Shown: one piece after another, positions 12,267 to 20,923 of the stretch | Layout: every line of letters begins with the position of its first letter | Position numbering within the stretch: position 1 is the stretch's first letter | Assembly (NCBI GenBank): GCA_003223555.1 | Contig: QHVM01000076.1 | Coordinates: 31,136-64,750, forward strand | Reading direction: 5' to 3' | DNA from: Acidobacteriota bacterium | GTDB taxonomy: Bacteria > Acidobacteriota > Vicinamibacteria > Fen-336 | Length of the DNA: 33,615 nucleotides | Notes under the pieces: generated by a model | The model's input: only the letters and a program-made list of their open reading frames with translations | Told to the model about the DNA's origin: nothing | The model's database searches: none | Translations under genes and position numbers: made by a program

Positions 12267-13045
12267 AGCCGACCGGGCGGAGCGACGCTCGGTCCTTCAG
12301 CCTCGCCGGCCGGGTGGCGCTCGTCACCGCCTGCTCCAAGGGCATCGGCAAGGCGTGCGCGCTGGCCCTGGCCCGGGCGGGCGCCGACGTCGTTCTCGGC
12401 CTCCGGGAAAAGGCCGCCGGCCGGGCGCTCGCCGAGCGCATCGCCGGGATGGGCCGCCAGGCGCTCTGCGTCCAGATGGACGTCTCCAACATGGGGGAGA
12501 TCGCGTCCGGGGTACGAGCCGGCCTGGACCGGTTCGAGCGGATCGACATCCTCGTCAACAACGCCGGGATCGGCGAGTCGAACCCGGCCGAGCGGGTCAC
12601 CGAGAAGGACTTCGACGAGACGATCGCGGTCAACCTCAAGGGCTCGTTCTTCGTGGCCCAGACGGTCGGCCGGGCGATGATCGAGCGGCGCCAGGGAACG
12701 ATCATCAACATCGGCTCCCAGGCCGGCTTCGTCGCCTTGCCCACCGAATCGGTCTACTGCATGACCAAGGCGGCCATCTCCCACCTGACGAAGTGCCTGG
12801 CCCTGGAATGGGCCCGCTACAACGTCACCGTGAACGCGGTGGCGCCGACGTTCATCGAGACACCGGGGACGAGGCCGGCCCTGGCCGACAAGGCGTTCCG
12901 GAAATGGGTCGAGCGAAGCATTCCGCTGGGCCGGATCGGGGATCCGATGGAGGTGGCCTGGCCGGTGGTGTTTCTCGCGTCTCCCGCGGCGTCGCTCATC
13001 ACCGGAGCCACGCTCATGATCGACGGGGGCTGGACCTTGCAGTAG
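12263..13045 (+). CDS. Short-chain dehydrogenase/reductase (classical SDR)
   Basis: A 260-residue NAD(P)-dependent oxidoreductase. TTG 12263 overlaps the previous stop (TTGA) and is the only start that precedes the Rossmann strand FSLAGRVALVT with a sensible N-terminus. The nucleotide-binding loop reads TACSKGIGKA, so the first Gly of the usual TGxxxGxG is Ala; the other glycines are kept. NNAG, the catalytic Ser in NIGSQAGF, YCMTK (YxxxK) and a final GGWTLQ are all present. The closest-looking relatives are gluconate 5-dehydrogenase/3-oxoacyl-reductase-type SDRs; the substrate cannot be called. It probably shares a transcript with the lipoprotein. Confidence 0.9.
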   Translation: MKPTGRSDARSFSLAGRVALVTACSKGIGKACALALARAGADVVLGLREKAAGRALAERIAGMGRQALCVQMDVSNMGEIASGVRAGLDRFERIDILVNNAGIGESNPAERVTEKDFDETIAVNLKGSFFVAQTVGRAMIERRQGTIINIGSQAGFVALPTESVYCMTKAAISHLTKCLALEWARYNVTVNAVAPTFIETPGTRPALADKAFRKWVERSIPLGRIGDPMEVAWPVVFLASPAASLITGATLMIDGGWTLQ

Positions 13046-13077
13046 GACCGGCCTCCCCTCGGAAAGCGCGGTGATCC

Positions 13078-13528
13078 ATGGCCGGCCGGCTTCTGCTCAT
13101 CGGTGCGACGCTGCTCAGCGGGCTTCTGGCCGGCGCCACCCTCGACCGGCTGGTGGTCCAGATGCCGGCCTGGAGGCGCGTCGGTTCCCGACCCTGGGCG
13201 GCCTACAGCCGGCATGCGGATCTCGGCAACGGCATCCTCCTGTATCCGGTCGAGGCGATCGCGATCTTCTCGATCGCGGCGGCGATCGCGTGTCACCGCG
13301 ACGCCGGCCCTGTGGGTCGCGGTCGCGGCGGCCCTGGGCGGCCTGCTGGCGACGACGCAGGCGGCCCCCAGGATGCTGGGCTTGAGGAAGCTCGGCGACG
13401 ATCCGGTCGCGCTGCAGCGGGCCTTCGAAGGCTTCGACCGCTGGGGCGCTGTCCGGGGCGCGCTGCAGATGCTGGTGTTCCTCTCGAACTTGTGGGCCGT
13501 GGCCGGGATCCTGCGCAGTCGGGCCTGA
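13078..13528 (+). pseudogene. DUF1772-type small membrane protein, frame broken near 13290-13310
   Basis: Frame one (from ATG 13078) encodes an N-terminal membrane helix (LLLIGATLLSGLLAGATLDRLVVQMPAW) and RHADLGNGILLYPVEAIAIFSIAAAIA. After about 13300 the homology continues in a second frame, WVAVAAALGGLLATTQAAPRMLGLRKLGDDP, with AFEGFDRWGAVRGALQMLVFLSNLWAVAG ending at TGA 13526-13528. Together they make a four-helix protein of about 150 residues with the DUF1772/anthrone-oxygenase-like pattern (HxxADxxxG near helix 1, TQAAP near helix 3). A few residues seem to be missing at the junction. The activity of this family is mostly unknown. A 1-base insertion, or a loss of 2+3n bases, would explain the shift. 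Confidence 0.7.
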
Positions 13529-13542
13529 GGCCGGGCCTCAGG
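13524..13542. terminator. Perfect dyad containing both convergent stop codons
   Basis: Arms 13524-13531 and 13535-13542 pair perfectly with a 3-base loop. The left arm includes the TGA of the forward DUF1772 gene (13526-13528) and the right arm the stop of the reverse M20 gene (13538-13540). It probably acts as a compact two-way 3' end; there is no T-run. Confidence 0.5.
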
Positions 13543-14895
13543 GAGCCGACACGGCCTTGACGAGCCGGTACAGGAACTCCAGCCCGTCGTAGAACTGCTT
13601 GACCCCGATGCGCTCGTCCCGGCCGTGGGCGCGCGTATCGTCGACGTCTTCGAAGATGCCGTCGACGCCGTAGGTCGGGATTCCGGCCCGGCGCAGGTAG
13701 AGGCCGTCGGTCGCGCCGGTGCCCATGACCGGGATCACGGGCACTCCCGGCCACATCTGCTCGGTGACGCGCTCGATGGGGCCGATCACGTCGGGCCGGA
13801 GCGGCGAGGGAGCGCTGGGCTTGGCCTCGGCCAGCGGCGTCACGCCGATGCCGTCGGGGAGTCGCCCGGCAGCATCCGGCAGTTCACGTTGGCCCGCGCG
13901 GTCTGGGGCAGTGCGTTCAAGGCATGCCCGCCCTGGAGCATCGTCGCCACGCAGGTCGTGCGCATCATGGCGTTGTAGTACGGCGTGCGCGCCAGGACCT
14001 CCACCGCCGCCGGGTCCCGCGGCCGCTTGAGCACACCCTTCATCGCGCTCGCGGTCGGCTCCGGCTCGATGGCCGACATCCGCTCGAAGTAGCCGCGGGT
14101 GACCTCGTTGAGCTTGACCGGGAAGTCGAAGGCGGCCAGCCGGGCCAGGCCCTCGGCGAGGTGGTAGATCGCGTTGTCCCTCACCGGCAGCGAGCTGTGG
14201 CCGCCCGGGTTCTTCACCTCGAGGGTGAAGTCCTGGTAGACCTTCTCGCTGGCCTGGACGCGGTTGGCGACGTACTTGCCGTTCTTGATGGCGCCCCCGC
14301 CCCCCTCGTTGAGCGCGTAGTCGGCCTCGATGAGGTCGCGATGGTTGGCGAGCAGCCATTGCACGCCGTTGAAGTTGCCGCCCTCCTCGTCGGCGGTGAG
14401 GGCGACCACGATGTCGCGCTCCGGCTCCCGGCCCTCCTGCCGGTAGCGGATGAGGTTCGCGATCCAGATGGCGGCCATGGCCTTGTCGTCGGTGGTGCCG
14501 CGGCCGTAATAGAAGCCGTCCTTCTCCAGGAGCTTGAAGGGATCGACGGACCAGTCCTCGCGGCGCGCCTCCACCACGTCGAGGTGCGCGAGCAGGAGCA
14601 CGGGCCGCCGCGCGCCCGTCCCGCGCAGGCGCGCCACGAGGTTGCCCTTCCGCTCGTGGGGGCCCAGCACCTTGACGTCCCCTTCGGGGAAGCCCGCGGT
14701 TCTCAGCCGCGCCGCCATGGCCTCCGCCGCCTGGGTGGTGCTGCCCACCGAGTCGGTGGTGTTGATCTCGATCAGCTCCTCGAAGATGTCGTGGGCCAGC
14801 GACTGGTGGGGATCGAGGCCCTGGGCCGGCGCGGGCGACGGCCGCAACGCGCCGACGCCCAGGGCCACGGCGACGGCGATGGAACGGGCGCTCAT
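13538..14895 (-). pseudogene. Secreted M20-family metallopeptidase, frame broken near 13865
   Basis: ATG at 14895, with a Sec signal peptide (SIAVAVALGVGALRPSPAPA then QG). The M20 fold is clear: LLLAHLDVV (first zinc ligands), GRGTTDDKAM with the bridging Asp, LTADEEGGNFNG with the catalytic Glu, ALNEGGGG, GGHSSLPVRDNAIYHLA from the dimerisation domain, and GGHALNALPQTARANVNCRMLPGDSP. The frame then ends at 13840. Homology continues in another frame, GIGVTPLAEAKPSAPSPLRPDVIG, MGTGATDGLYLRRAGIPTYG, and AHGRDERIG with the last zinc His, to the stop at 13538. In relatives, about 15 residues (a helix like EEVRxTLxRVL) separate LPGDSP from the next strand, so bases seem to be missing. It lies beside dapD, but the signal peptide argues against it being DapE. 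Confidence 0.82.
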
Positions 14896-14902
14896 CTTCC
14901 CT

Positions 14903-15730
14903 CTATCTGAGCGCTTCCTCGAGCGCGGTGGCGGCGTCGGTCTTCTCGTCCCGGTACTTCACGATGACCGGCGTGTACAGGCCCAGGCCGTTGGCCTCCG
15001 CGAAGCCGCCCGCCAGCCGCCGCGAGCCGGGCACGACCACCGCGCCTTCGGGGATGCGCAGCGGCCGTTCGGCGGTGCGGCGGTGGCTCGTCTGGCGGGG
15101 CACGTCGTAGACGGTGACCGAGGCGGTCAGGATCACGCCCGAGCCGAGCACCGCGCGGCGGCCGACGATCGCGCCCTCGTAGACGCCGCAGTTGCCTCCG
15201 ATGAGCGCCTCGTCCTCGACGATGACGGGCAGGGCGCCCACCGGCTCCAGCACCCCGCCCAGCATCGCGCCCGCCGAGAGGTGCACCCGCTTGCCGACCT
15301 GAGCGCAGGAGCCGACGAGGGCGTGGGAGTCGACCATCGTTCCCTCGTCGACATAGGCGCCCACGTTGACGTAGGCCGGCGGCATCACGACGACGCCCGG
15401 CCCGAGGTAGGCCCCCGAGCGGACGGACGAGCCGCCGGGCACGATGCGCACGCCCTCCGGCACCGACTGCCGGGCGGGGTAGGTGTCCTTGTCGGAGAAG
15501 CGCAGGGGGCCGGCCGGATCCATCGGCACCACCTTGCCGAGGCGGAAGCCGAGCAGGATGCCCTTCTTCACCCAGCCGTTCACCCGCCAGCCGCCCGCCG
15601 CCGGCTCGGCGGCCCGGATCGTTCCTTGCTCGAGCCCGTCGCGCAGCGCCGCGAAGGCCTCGCGGGCGTCGGCGCCGAGCGACGCCGCCGGCTGGGCGTA
15701 GAGCGCCTCGATCCGCTGGGACAGGCTCAA
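14903..15730 (-). CDS. dapD: 2,3,4,5-tetrahydropyridine-2,6-dicarboxylate N-succinyltransferase
   Basis: DapD transfers succinyl from succinyl-CoA to tetrahydrodipicolinate in meso-diaminopimelate/lysine synthesis. It has 275 residues, as in E. coli (274). TTG 15730 overlaps the dapA stop (TTGA). The N-terminal helical domain (residues 1 to about 100) includes [19 protein letters not shown]. It is followed by the left-handed beta-helix with hexapeptide repeats: [39 protein letters not shown] (in parts), [35 protein letters not shown]. It ends [22 protein letters not shown], close to the family's ending. The trimer active-site Asp/Glu positions look intact. It is co-transcribed with dapA, so this is the succinylase branch. 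Confidence 0.95.
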   Translation of the reverse strand: MSLSQRIEALYAQPAASLGADAREAFAALRDGLEQGTIRAAEPAAGGWRVNGWVKKGILLGFRLGKVVPMDPAGPLRFSDKDTYPARQSVPEGVRIVPGGSSVRSGAYLGPGVVVMPPAYVNVGAYVDEGTMVDSHALVGSCAQVGKRVHLSAGAMLGGVLEPVGALPVIVEDEALIGGNCGVYEGAIVGRRAVLGSGVILTASVTVYDVPRQTSHRRTAERPLRIPEGAVVVPGSRRLAGGFAEANGLGLYTPVIVKYRDEKTDAATALEEALR

Positions 15731-16614
15731 CGCAGCAGCTCCAGCTCCTTCAGGGCGGCGCGGAGCGCCTCGCGCGTCGACTCGGCCGGCGGGCACAGCG
15801 GCAGGCGGAAGACCTCCTCGCACAGGCCCATGAGCGCCAGCGAGGCCTTCACCGGGATCGGGTTCGACTCCACGAAGTTCAGGTTCATCAAGCGCAGCAG
15901 CCGGTAGTGGATCTTGCGCGCCGTCCCGAGGTCGCCCGCCGCGCAGGCGGCGGCCAGCTCGTGCATCTCCCGCGGCACCTGGTTGGCGGCGACGGAGATC
16001 ACCCCCTCCCCGCCGAGGGCCATGATCGCGAACGCGAACGAATCGTCGCCGGACAGGACCTCGAATCCCTCCGGCCGGTCGCGCAGGACGTCCATTACCT
16101 GGCCCAGGTTGCCCGACGCCTCCTTCACCGCGGCGACGTTGCCGTGGCCGGCCAGCCGGAGCTGGGTCTTTGCGTCGATGTTGCTCCCCGTGCGGCCGGG
16201 CACGTTGTAGACCACGACCGGCACCGGGCTGGCCTCCGCGATCGCGGCGTAGTGGCGGTAGAAGCCCTCCGGGGTCGGCTTGTTGTAGTAGGGGCCGACG
16301 CACAGCACGCCCTGCGCCCCCGCTCCCGCGGCCGCCTTGCTCTTCTCGATCGAGGCCCGCGTGTCGTTGGTCCCGGTCCCGGCCAGCACCGGCACCCTGC
16401 CCCCCGCCTCCTCCACCGTGATCTCGATGACGCGGAGCTGCTCCCGCGGGCTCATGGTCACGCTCTCGCCGGTGGTGCCGCAGGGGACGAGCACGTCGAT
16501 GCCGGCCTCCATCTGACGGCGCACCAGGCGGCGCAGCGCCGCCTCGTCCAGATCGGCCGACTTCGTGAAGGGGGTGATGAGGGCCACCCCGGCCCCCGCG
16601 AACGAGCGTGCCAT
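15727..16614 (-). CDS. dapA: 4-hydroxy-tetrahydrodipicolinate synthase
   Basis: DapA condenses pyruvate with aspartate semialdehyde, the first step of the diaminopimelate branch. Its 295 residues form a complete TIM barrel: [38 protein letters not shown] with the Thr-Thr pair, [37 protein letters not shown] with the Tyr, [12 protein letters not shown], and the Schiff-base Lys in [14 protein letters not shown]. The C-terminus [19 protein letters not shown] is typical. The ATG at 16614 has AGGAGG about 5 bases ahead of it, the best ribosome site on this strand. It leads into dapD by a 4-base overlap. Confidence 0.97.
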   Translation of the reverse strand: MARSFAGAGVALITPFTKSADLDEAALRRLVRRQMEAGIDVLVPCGTTGESVTMSPREQLRVIEITVEEAGGRVPVLAGTGTNDTRASIEKSKAAAGAGAQGVLCVGPYYNKPTPEGFYRHYAAIAEASPVPVVVYNVPGRTGSNIDAKTQLRLAGHGNVAAVKEASGNLGQVMDVLRDRPEGFEVLSGDDSFAFAIMALGGEGVISVAANQVPREMHELAAACAAGDLGTARKIHYRLLRLMNLNFVESNPIPVKASLALMGLCEEVFRLPLCPPAESTREALRAALKELELLR

Positions 16615-16631
16615 CTCGACCTCCTAGCGGC

Positions 16632-18065
16632 TCACGGAGCGCACCCGGCCCCGGCATAGCCGAGGGACTTGAGCTTCTGGCAGGCCTCCGCGCTCAGCCT
16701 GGCTTCGGCGGGACCGGCCCCGATCTCGCGCCGCGTCTGGGCCCACTCCCTCTCGCCCGCGCCGACGAACAGCTCCAGCTCCTGCCGCTGGACGCGCAGG
16801 TCGTCGGGACGGGCCGGCGAGACGTCGCGCGCCTCGCCGGGATCGCTCGCGCGGTCGTAGAGCGCGTACCGCATCCGCTCCCCCTCCGGCGTGCCGACGA
16901 GCTTGAAGCGCTGGTCCCACGTGGCGACCAGGTTGCGGTCGTTCTGGGCGAACAAGCGCTCGCGACCCGGCGCGGTCCGGCCCACCACCTCGCCGAGGAG
17001 GCTGATCCCGGCCAGCTCCGGCGGGTACGACACCTTCACCGCGTCGAGTATGGTCGGGAACACGTCGAGGGTGGAGGCGAAGACCCGGCTGCGCACCTCC
17101 GCCTTGCCCCCCGGCGCCGAGACCACGAGCGGCACGGAAAGGCCGGGCTCGAAGAGGTCCTCGCCGTGGTCGAAGTAGTAGTCGTGCTCGCCCAGGCTCT
17201 CGCCGTGGTCCGACGTGAGGACCATCACGGTCTTCTTCGCCACCGCCGACGACCGGAGGGCGTCCACGACCCGGCCCACCTCCTGGTCGACGGCCCCGAT
17301 CTCTCCATCGTACTGCGCGACGTAATAGCCGAGGCGGTCCCGCCCGCGCACCGCCCACCGCTTCGGGATCCCCCCGTGGAAGTCCGGCACGACCCTCAGC
17401 CGCGGACCGGCCCCGGCGGCGGCGTCGAGAAAGGCGGTGTCGAAGGGTGGGGGCGGCGTGTAGGGCGCGTGGGGGTTGACGTAGTGCAGCCAGAGCAGGA
17501 AGGGCCGGTCCGGCACGGCGGCGCGCAGGAACGCCACCGCGCCGTCGGTGATCGCCCGCATGCGGTCCGCTTCGCTCGCCAGCTCAGCCTCCTCCCACGT
17601 CTCGCGATAGCTGTCGAAGCCCTTCGCGTAGCCGTTCTGGGCGGCGACGTTGGGGTTGTCGACGATGGCGGAGGTCGAGTACCCGGCGTCCTTCAGGACG
17701 CTGGCCAGGGTGGGGTTGAAGTCGAGCAGCACGGGGTGGGTCTTGCTGTAGCCGTTGCGCGAGGGCCGCCGGCCGGTCAGCATGATCGCCATGCTCCCGC
17801 GGGTCTTGGGCCAGAACGTGTAGGCCCGCTCGAAGACCGTCCCCGACCGGGCCAGGGCGTCGATCTTCGGGCTGGTGGGCCGTTTGTAGCCGTAGACGCC
17901 GAGGTGGTCCGCTCGCAGGGTGTCGATCGTGACGAGCAGGACGTTGTGGCGGTTGCCCGAAGCCGCCGAGGGGCGCGGCGTCGGCGCCGCGGCCCGTCGC
18001 TCGCGGCAGGCGCCGGGCGCGCCGGCGGCCAGGGCCAGGGCCGCTAGCGCCGCGGCACGCCTCAC
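16632..18065 (-). CDS. Sulfatase/alkaline-phosphatase-superfamily lipoprotein with Thr at the nucleophile position
   Basis: A 477-residue protein. GTG 18065 overlaps the tsaE stop (GTGA) and has GGAGG just upstream. The signal sequence [16 protein letters not shown] runs into Cys20, so it is likely lipidated. Metal sites are present: [20 protein letters not shown] (Asp48), [20 protein letters not shown], and a following His. The formylglycine motif (C/S-x-P-x-R) is not kept: the aligned stretch is [14 protein letters not shown], so Thr88 is the apparent nucleophile. Thr at this place is normal in phosphoethanolamine and phosphoglycerol transferases of the same superfamily, so a sulfatase label is unsafe. 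Whether it acts on sulfate or phosphate esters is open. The substrate is probably extracytoplasmic. Confidence 0.82.
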   Translation of the reverse strand: MRRAAALAALALAAGAPGACRERRAAAPTPRPSAASGNRHNVLLVTIDTLRADHLGVYGYKRPTSPKIDALARSGTVFERAYTFWPKTRGSMAIMLTGRRPSRNGYSKTHPVLLDFNPTLASVLKDAGYSTSAIVDNPNVAAQNGYAKGFDSYRETWEEAELASEADRMRAITDGAVAFLRAAVPDRPFLLWLHYVNPHAPYTPPPPFDTAFLDAAAGAGPRLRVVPDFHGGIPKRWAVRGRDRLGYYVAQYDGEIGAVDQEVGRVVDALRSSAVAKKTVMVLTSDHGESLGEHDYYFDHGEDLFEPGLSVPLVVSAPGGKAEVRSRVFASTLDVFPTILDAVKVSYPPELAGISLLGEVVGRTAPGRERLFAQNDRNLVATWDQRFKLVGTPEGERMRYALYDRASDPGEARDVSPARPDDLRVQRQELELFVGAGEREWAQTRREIGAGPAEARLSAEACQKLKSLGYAGAGCAP

Positions 18066-18493
18066 GCCGCCTCCTTCTCGATCCTCACCCTCCGCGCGTC
18101 CTCGCCCGCGTGCTCGAGGGTCACCCGCAGGGCCAGGGCCGGATCCCAGGGAAGGCCCGACAGCCTCTCCGCCCACTCGACGGCGAGCACGCCGCGCGGG
18201 CCGGGCAGCTCCTCGAGTCCCAGCTCGCGGTCGTCGCCGTTGCCGGACAGGCGGTAGAGGTCGGCGTGATGCAGCGTCAGGCGTCCCGGGTAGGAGGTCA
18301 GGAGGACGAAGGTGGGGCTGGCCACTTCTTCCGGATCGGCCCCCACGCCGCGGGCCAGGCCGCGCACGAAGACCGTCTTGCCCGAGCCCAGCTCGCCGGA
18401 AAGCAGGACGACCTCGCCGCCCTGGAAGGCGGCCGCCAGCTCGGCGGCCAGGGCCTCGGTCTCCGCCTCCGAGCGCGTCAGCGCCTCACGCAC
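18062..18493 (-). CDS. tsaE: tRNA threonylcarbamoyladenosine synthesis ATPase TsaE
   Basis: TsaE works with TsaB and TsaD to make N6-threonylcarbamoyladenosine at position 37 of ANN-decoding tRNAs. This 143-residue protein is close to the E. coli size (153). It has Walker A GELGSGKTVFVRGLARGVG, SPTFVLLTSY as the conserved switch-like motif, HHADLYRL (sensor Asp) and VLAVEWAERL. GTG 18493 lies inside the end of the nnr gene (8-base overlap), and the stop overlaps the next start. The neighbouring nnr gene is a frequent companion of tsaE in bacteria, which supports the call. Confidence 0.95.
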   Translation of the reverse strand: MREALTRSEAETEALAAELAAAFQGGEVVLLSGELGSGKTVFVRGLARGVGADPEEVASPTFVLLTSYPGRLTLHHADLYRLSGNGDDRELGLEELPGPRGVLAVEWAERLSGLPWDPALALRVTLEHAGEDARRVRIEKEAA

Positions 18494-20057
18494 GCGCGCG
18501 CTCCAGGATCCGGAAGGCGCGCGAGAGGTGGGAGACGACGTCGCCGGCCAGGAGCGATTCCTGGCCGAGCCGCGCGGCGGCCTGATCGCCGGCGAGGCCG
18601 TGCAGGTAGACGGCGGCCGTCGAGGCCGTCCAGGCGTCGCAGCCGCGGGCCAGCAGGGCGCCCGCGATGCCCGAGAGCACGTCGCCCGTGCCCCCGGTGG
18701 CCATCCCGGGGTTCCCGGTCGGGTTCACCGCGGCCCGGCCGTCGGGATCGGCGACGAGCGTGCGCTGTCCCTTCAGCACGACCACGGCGCCCGTCTCCAT
18801 GGCGAAGGCGCGGGCGGTCTCCAGCCGCCGGCGCTGCACCTCGCCGGAGCTGGAGCCTACCAGACGGGCCATCTCCCCGGGATGAGGCGTGACGACCGTC
18901 GGCGCGGACCGGCGCAGCGCGTCGGTGGCGCCGCGCTCCTTGGCGGAGGGGGCGAGGGCGTTGAGGCCGTCGGCGTCGACGAGCAGCGGCGACGGGCAGC
19001 GCCGGACGAAATCGCGCACGAAGGCACGCGGGCCCGCCTCCGTGCCCAGCCCGGGGCCGAGGACGACGGCGTCGCGGTCCTTGGCCAGGGCCAGGGCGCG
19101 CGTGACGGCGCCGGCCTCCAGGGCTCCGCCGGCGTCCACCGGCAGCGGCTCGGTCATGATCTCGGCGCGGCCGGCGGCGATCATCGGCAGGGCGGGCGCG
19201 GGCGTCGCGACGGTGACGAGGCCCGCCCCCGTCCGCAGGGCGGCGGTGGCGGCGAGGATGGCGGCGCCGGTCTTCCCCACCGAGCCGGCCACCACGAGCA
19301 CGTGGCCGAAGCTGCCCTTGTGGGCGCCGGGCTCCCGCGGCGGGAACACGCGAGCGGCGTCGCCCGCCTCGAGCCGCCACAACCGCGCGCCTTCCAGCAG
19401 CGCCCGCGGGATCCCGATGTCGGCCACCACCAGCTCGCCGACGCGCTCGCAGGCGGGAGGGAGGACGTGGCCGTACTTGGGCGCGGCGAAGGTGACCGTG
19501 AGCTGGGCGGTGAGCGTCGGCCAGGACGTCTCGCCGTTGTCGGAAGAAAGGCCGGACGGGATGTCGACGGCCACGAGCGGCGCGCGGCCGGGCCCGGCGC
19601 GGCCGGCCAGGTCGCGGATCGCCCGTCCGATGAGCCCCGACGGCTCCTGGTTCAGCCCCGTGCCGAGCAGCGCGTCGACGACCAGGTCGGCCTCCCGGAC
19701 CGAGGGCCACGCCGTCGCCCAGGCTCCGTCGTCCGGCACCTCGCGCACCGTCCCTCCGGAGCGCTCGTAGACGCCGAGGTGGAGCCGCGCGTCCCCCCGC
19801 GCCTCCGCGCGCGAGCCGAGCAGGAAGACGGTCGGCCTCAGGTCCAGCAGATGGCGGGCGGCCACGAAACCGTCGCCGCCGTTGTTGCCCTTCCCGCACA
19901 GCACCGCCGGCCGCTTCGCATCCGGGAAGCGGTCGCGGATCGCCCGCGCGACCGCGGCGCCCGCGTTCTCCATCAGCACGGCGCCGGGCAGTCCCAGCTC
20001 CTCGATCGTCCGGCGGTCGGCGTCGCGCATCTCGGCGGCCGTGAGGACGGGGACCAT
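18486..20057 (-). CDS. nnr: Bifunctional NAD(P)HX epimerase/ADP-dependent NAD(P)HX dehydratase
   Basis: A repair enzyme for hydrated NADH and NADPH. The 523-residue protein is the usual fusion. The N-terminal YjeF_N epimerase (about residues 1-215) has MENAGAAVARAI, CGKGNNGGDGFVAARHL, DALLGTGL and VAVDIPSGLSSDNG. The C-terminal ribokinase-like dehydratase (about 230-515) has HKGSFGHVLVVAGSVGKTGAA, AALRTGAGLVTVA, VLGPGLG, LLVDADGLNAL, TPHPGEMARLVG, VVLKGQRTLVADP and NPGMATGGTGDVLSG. All motifs look intact. ATG 20057 is close behind the uppP stop. Operon with tsaE. Confidence 0.95.
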   Translation of the reverse strand: MVPVLTAAEMRDADRRTIEELGLPGAVLMENAGAAVARAIRDRFPDAKRPAVLCGKGNNGGDGFVAARHLLDLRPTVFLLGSRAEARGDARLHLGVYERSGGTVREVPDDGAWATAWPSVREADLVVDALLGTGLNQEPSGLIGRAIRDLAGRAGPGRAPLVAVDIPSGLSSDNGETSWPTLTAQLTVTFAAPKYGHVLPPACERVGELVVADIGIPRALLEGARLWRLEAGDAARVFPPREPGAHKGSFGHVLVVAGSVGKTGAAILAATAALRTGAGLVTVATPAPALPMIAAGRAEIMTEPLPVDAGGALEAGAVTRALALAKDRDAVVLGPGLGTEAGPRAFVRDFVRRCPSPLLVDADGLNALAPSAKERGATDALRRSAPTVVTPHPGEMARLVGSSSGEVQRRRLETARAFAMETGAVVVLKGQRTLVADPDGRAAVNPTGNPGMATGGTGDVLSGIAGALLARGCDAWTASTAAVYLHGLAGDQAAARLGQESLLAGDVVSHLSRAFRILERARA

Positions 20058-20063
20058 CCGCCG

Positions 20064-20870
20064 CTATCTCCGGGCGATGAGGACGGCCACCACGACGGCG
20101 GCGAAGGCGAAGCGGTAGACGACGAAGGGGAGGTAGTCGTGGCCGCGCACGTAGGCGAGGAGGAGCCGGATGGCCAGGAAGCCGAAGACGGCGGCGGTGG
20201 CCATCCCGGGCAGCACGACCGAGAGGTCCGCGGAGTGGACGAAGTGCGGGACCTTGACCATCGCCGCCCCGAACGTGATCGGTGTGGCGAGCAGGAAGCT
20301 GAAGCGCGCGGCTTCCTCGCGCCGGTAGCCGAGGAACAGGCCGGCGCTGATCGTCGAGCCCGAGCGCGAGACGCCGGGGACGATGGCCAGCGCCTGGGCG
20401 AGCCCGACCAGGGTCGCGTCGCGGAGCGTGACCTGCTCGGCCCCCGGCCCGGCCGGCGAGGCCCCGCGGTCGGCGACGAGAAGCACCGCCCCCATCACGG
20501 CCATGGTCGCAGCGACGAGGGCCGGCGCGCGGAAGACCGTCTCCGCCCACTGGTCGAGGAGCAATCCGGCCACCGCGCCCGGGATGGAGGCGAGGGCCAG
20601 CAGCCACAGCAGCCGGGCCTCCGGCTCGGCGAACGGCGCGCCCCGCCGGAGACACCGCGCGGCCGAGGCGAGGAGCCGCAGCCAGTCCCCCGCGAAGGCG
20701 AAGAGCACCGCGGCCAGCGTCCCCAGATGGAGCGCCACGTCGAAGGCGAGGCCGTGCTCGGGCCAGCCCAGCAGCCAGGGCACGACGATCAGGTGCCCCG
20801 AGCTGCTGATGGGCAGGAACTCGCCCAGCCCCTGGACGATGCCGAGGACGATGGCTTGCGTGGCCGTCAC
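20064..20870 (-). CDS. uppP: Undecaprenyl-diphosphate phosphatase UppP
   Basis: UppP removes a phosphate from undecaprenyl diphosphate to recycle the lipid carrier for peptidoglycan and other envelope polymers, and its overexpression gives bacitracin resistance. The 268-residue membrane protein has the two family signatures: GLGEFLPISSSGHLIVVPWL near the N-terminus and PGVSRSGSTISAGLFLGY near residue 175, plus about seven or eight membrane segments. GTG 20870 is the start; the frame has no stronger candidate. It is first in a reverse operon and divergent from the aminotransferase gene, with only 53 bases between the starts. Confidence 0.95.
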   Translation of the reverse strand: MTATQAIVLGIVQGLGEFLPISSSGHLIVVPWLLGWPEHGLAFDVALHLGTLAAVLFAFAGDWLRLLASAARCLRRGAPFAEPEARLLWLLALASIPGAVAGLLLDQWAETVFRAPALVAATMAVMGAVLLVADRGASPAGPGAEQVTLRDATLVGLAQALAIVPGVSRSGSTISAGLFLGYRREEAARFSFLLATPITFGAAMVKVPHFVHSADLSVVLPGMATAAVFGFLAIRLLLAYVRGHDYLPFVVYRFAFAAVVVAVLIARR

Positions 20871-20923
20871 CGCTCTGCTAGCCTCGCCGCGTCGGCCATC
20901 CGCCCTCGCCTCCCGATCCCCGC

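Noticed and set aside
13840-14895. Annotating the M20 gene as dapE because of dapD next to it
   Set aside because: The signal peptide and the closer resemblance to secreted M20 carboxypeptidases argue against it.
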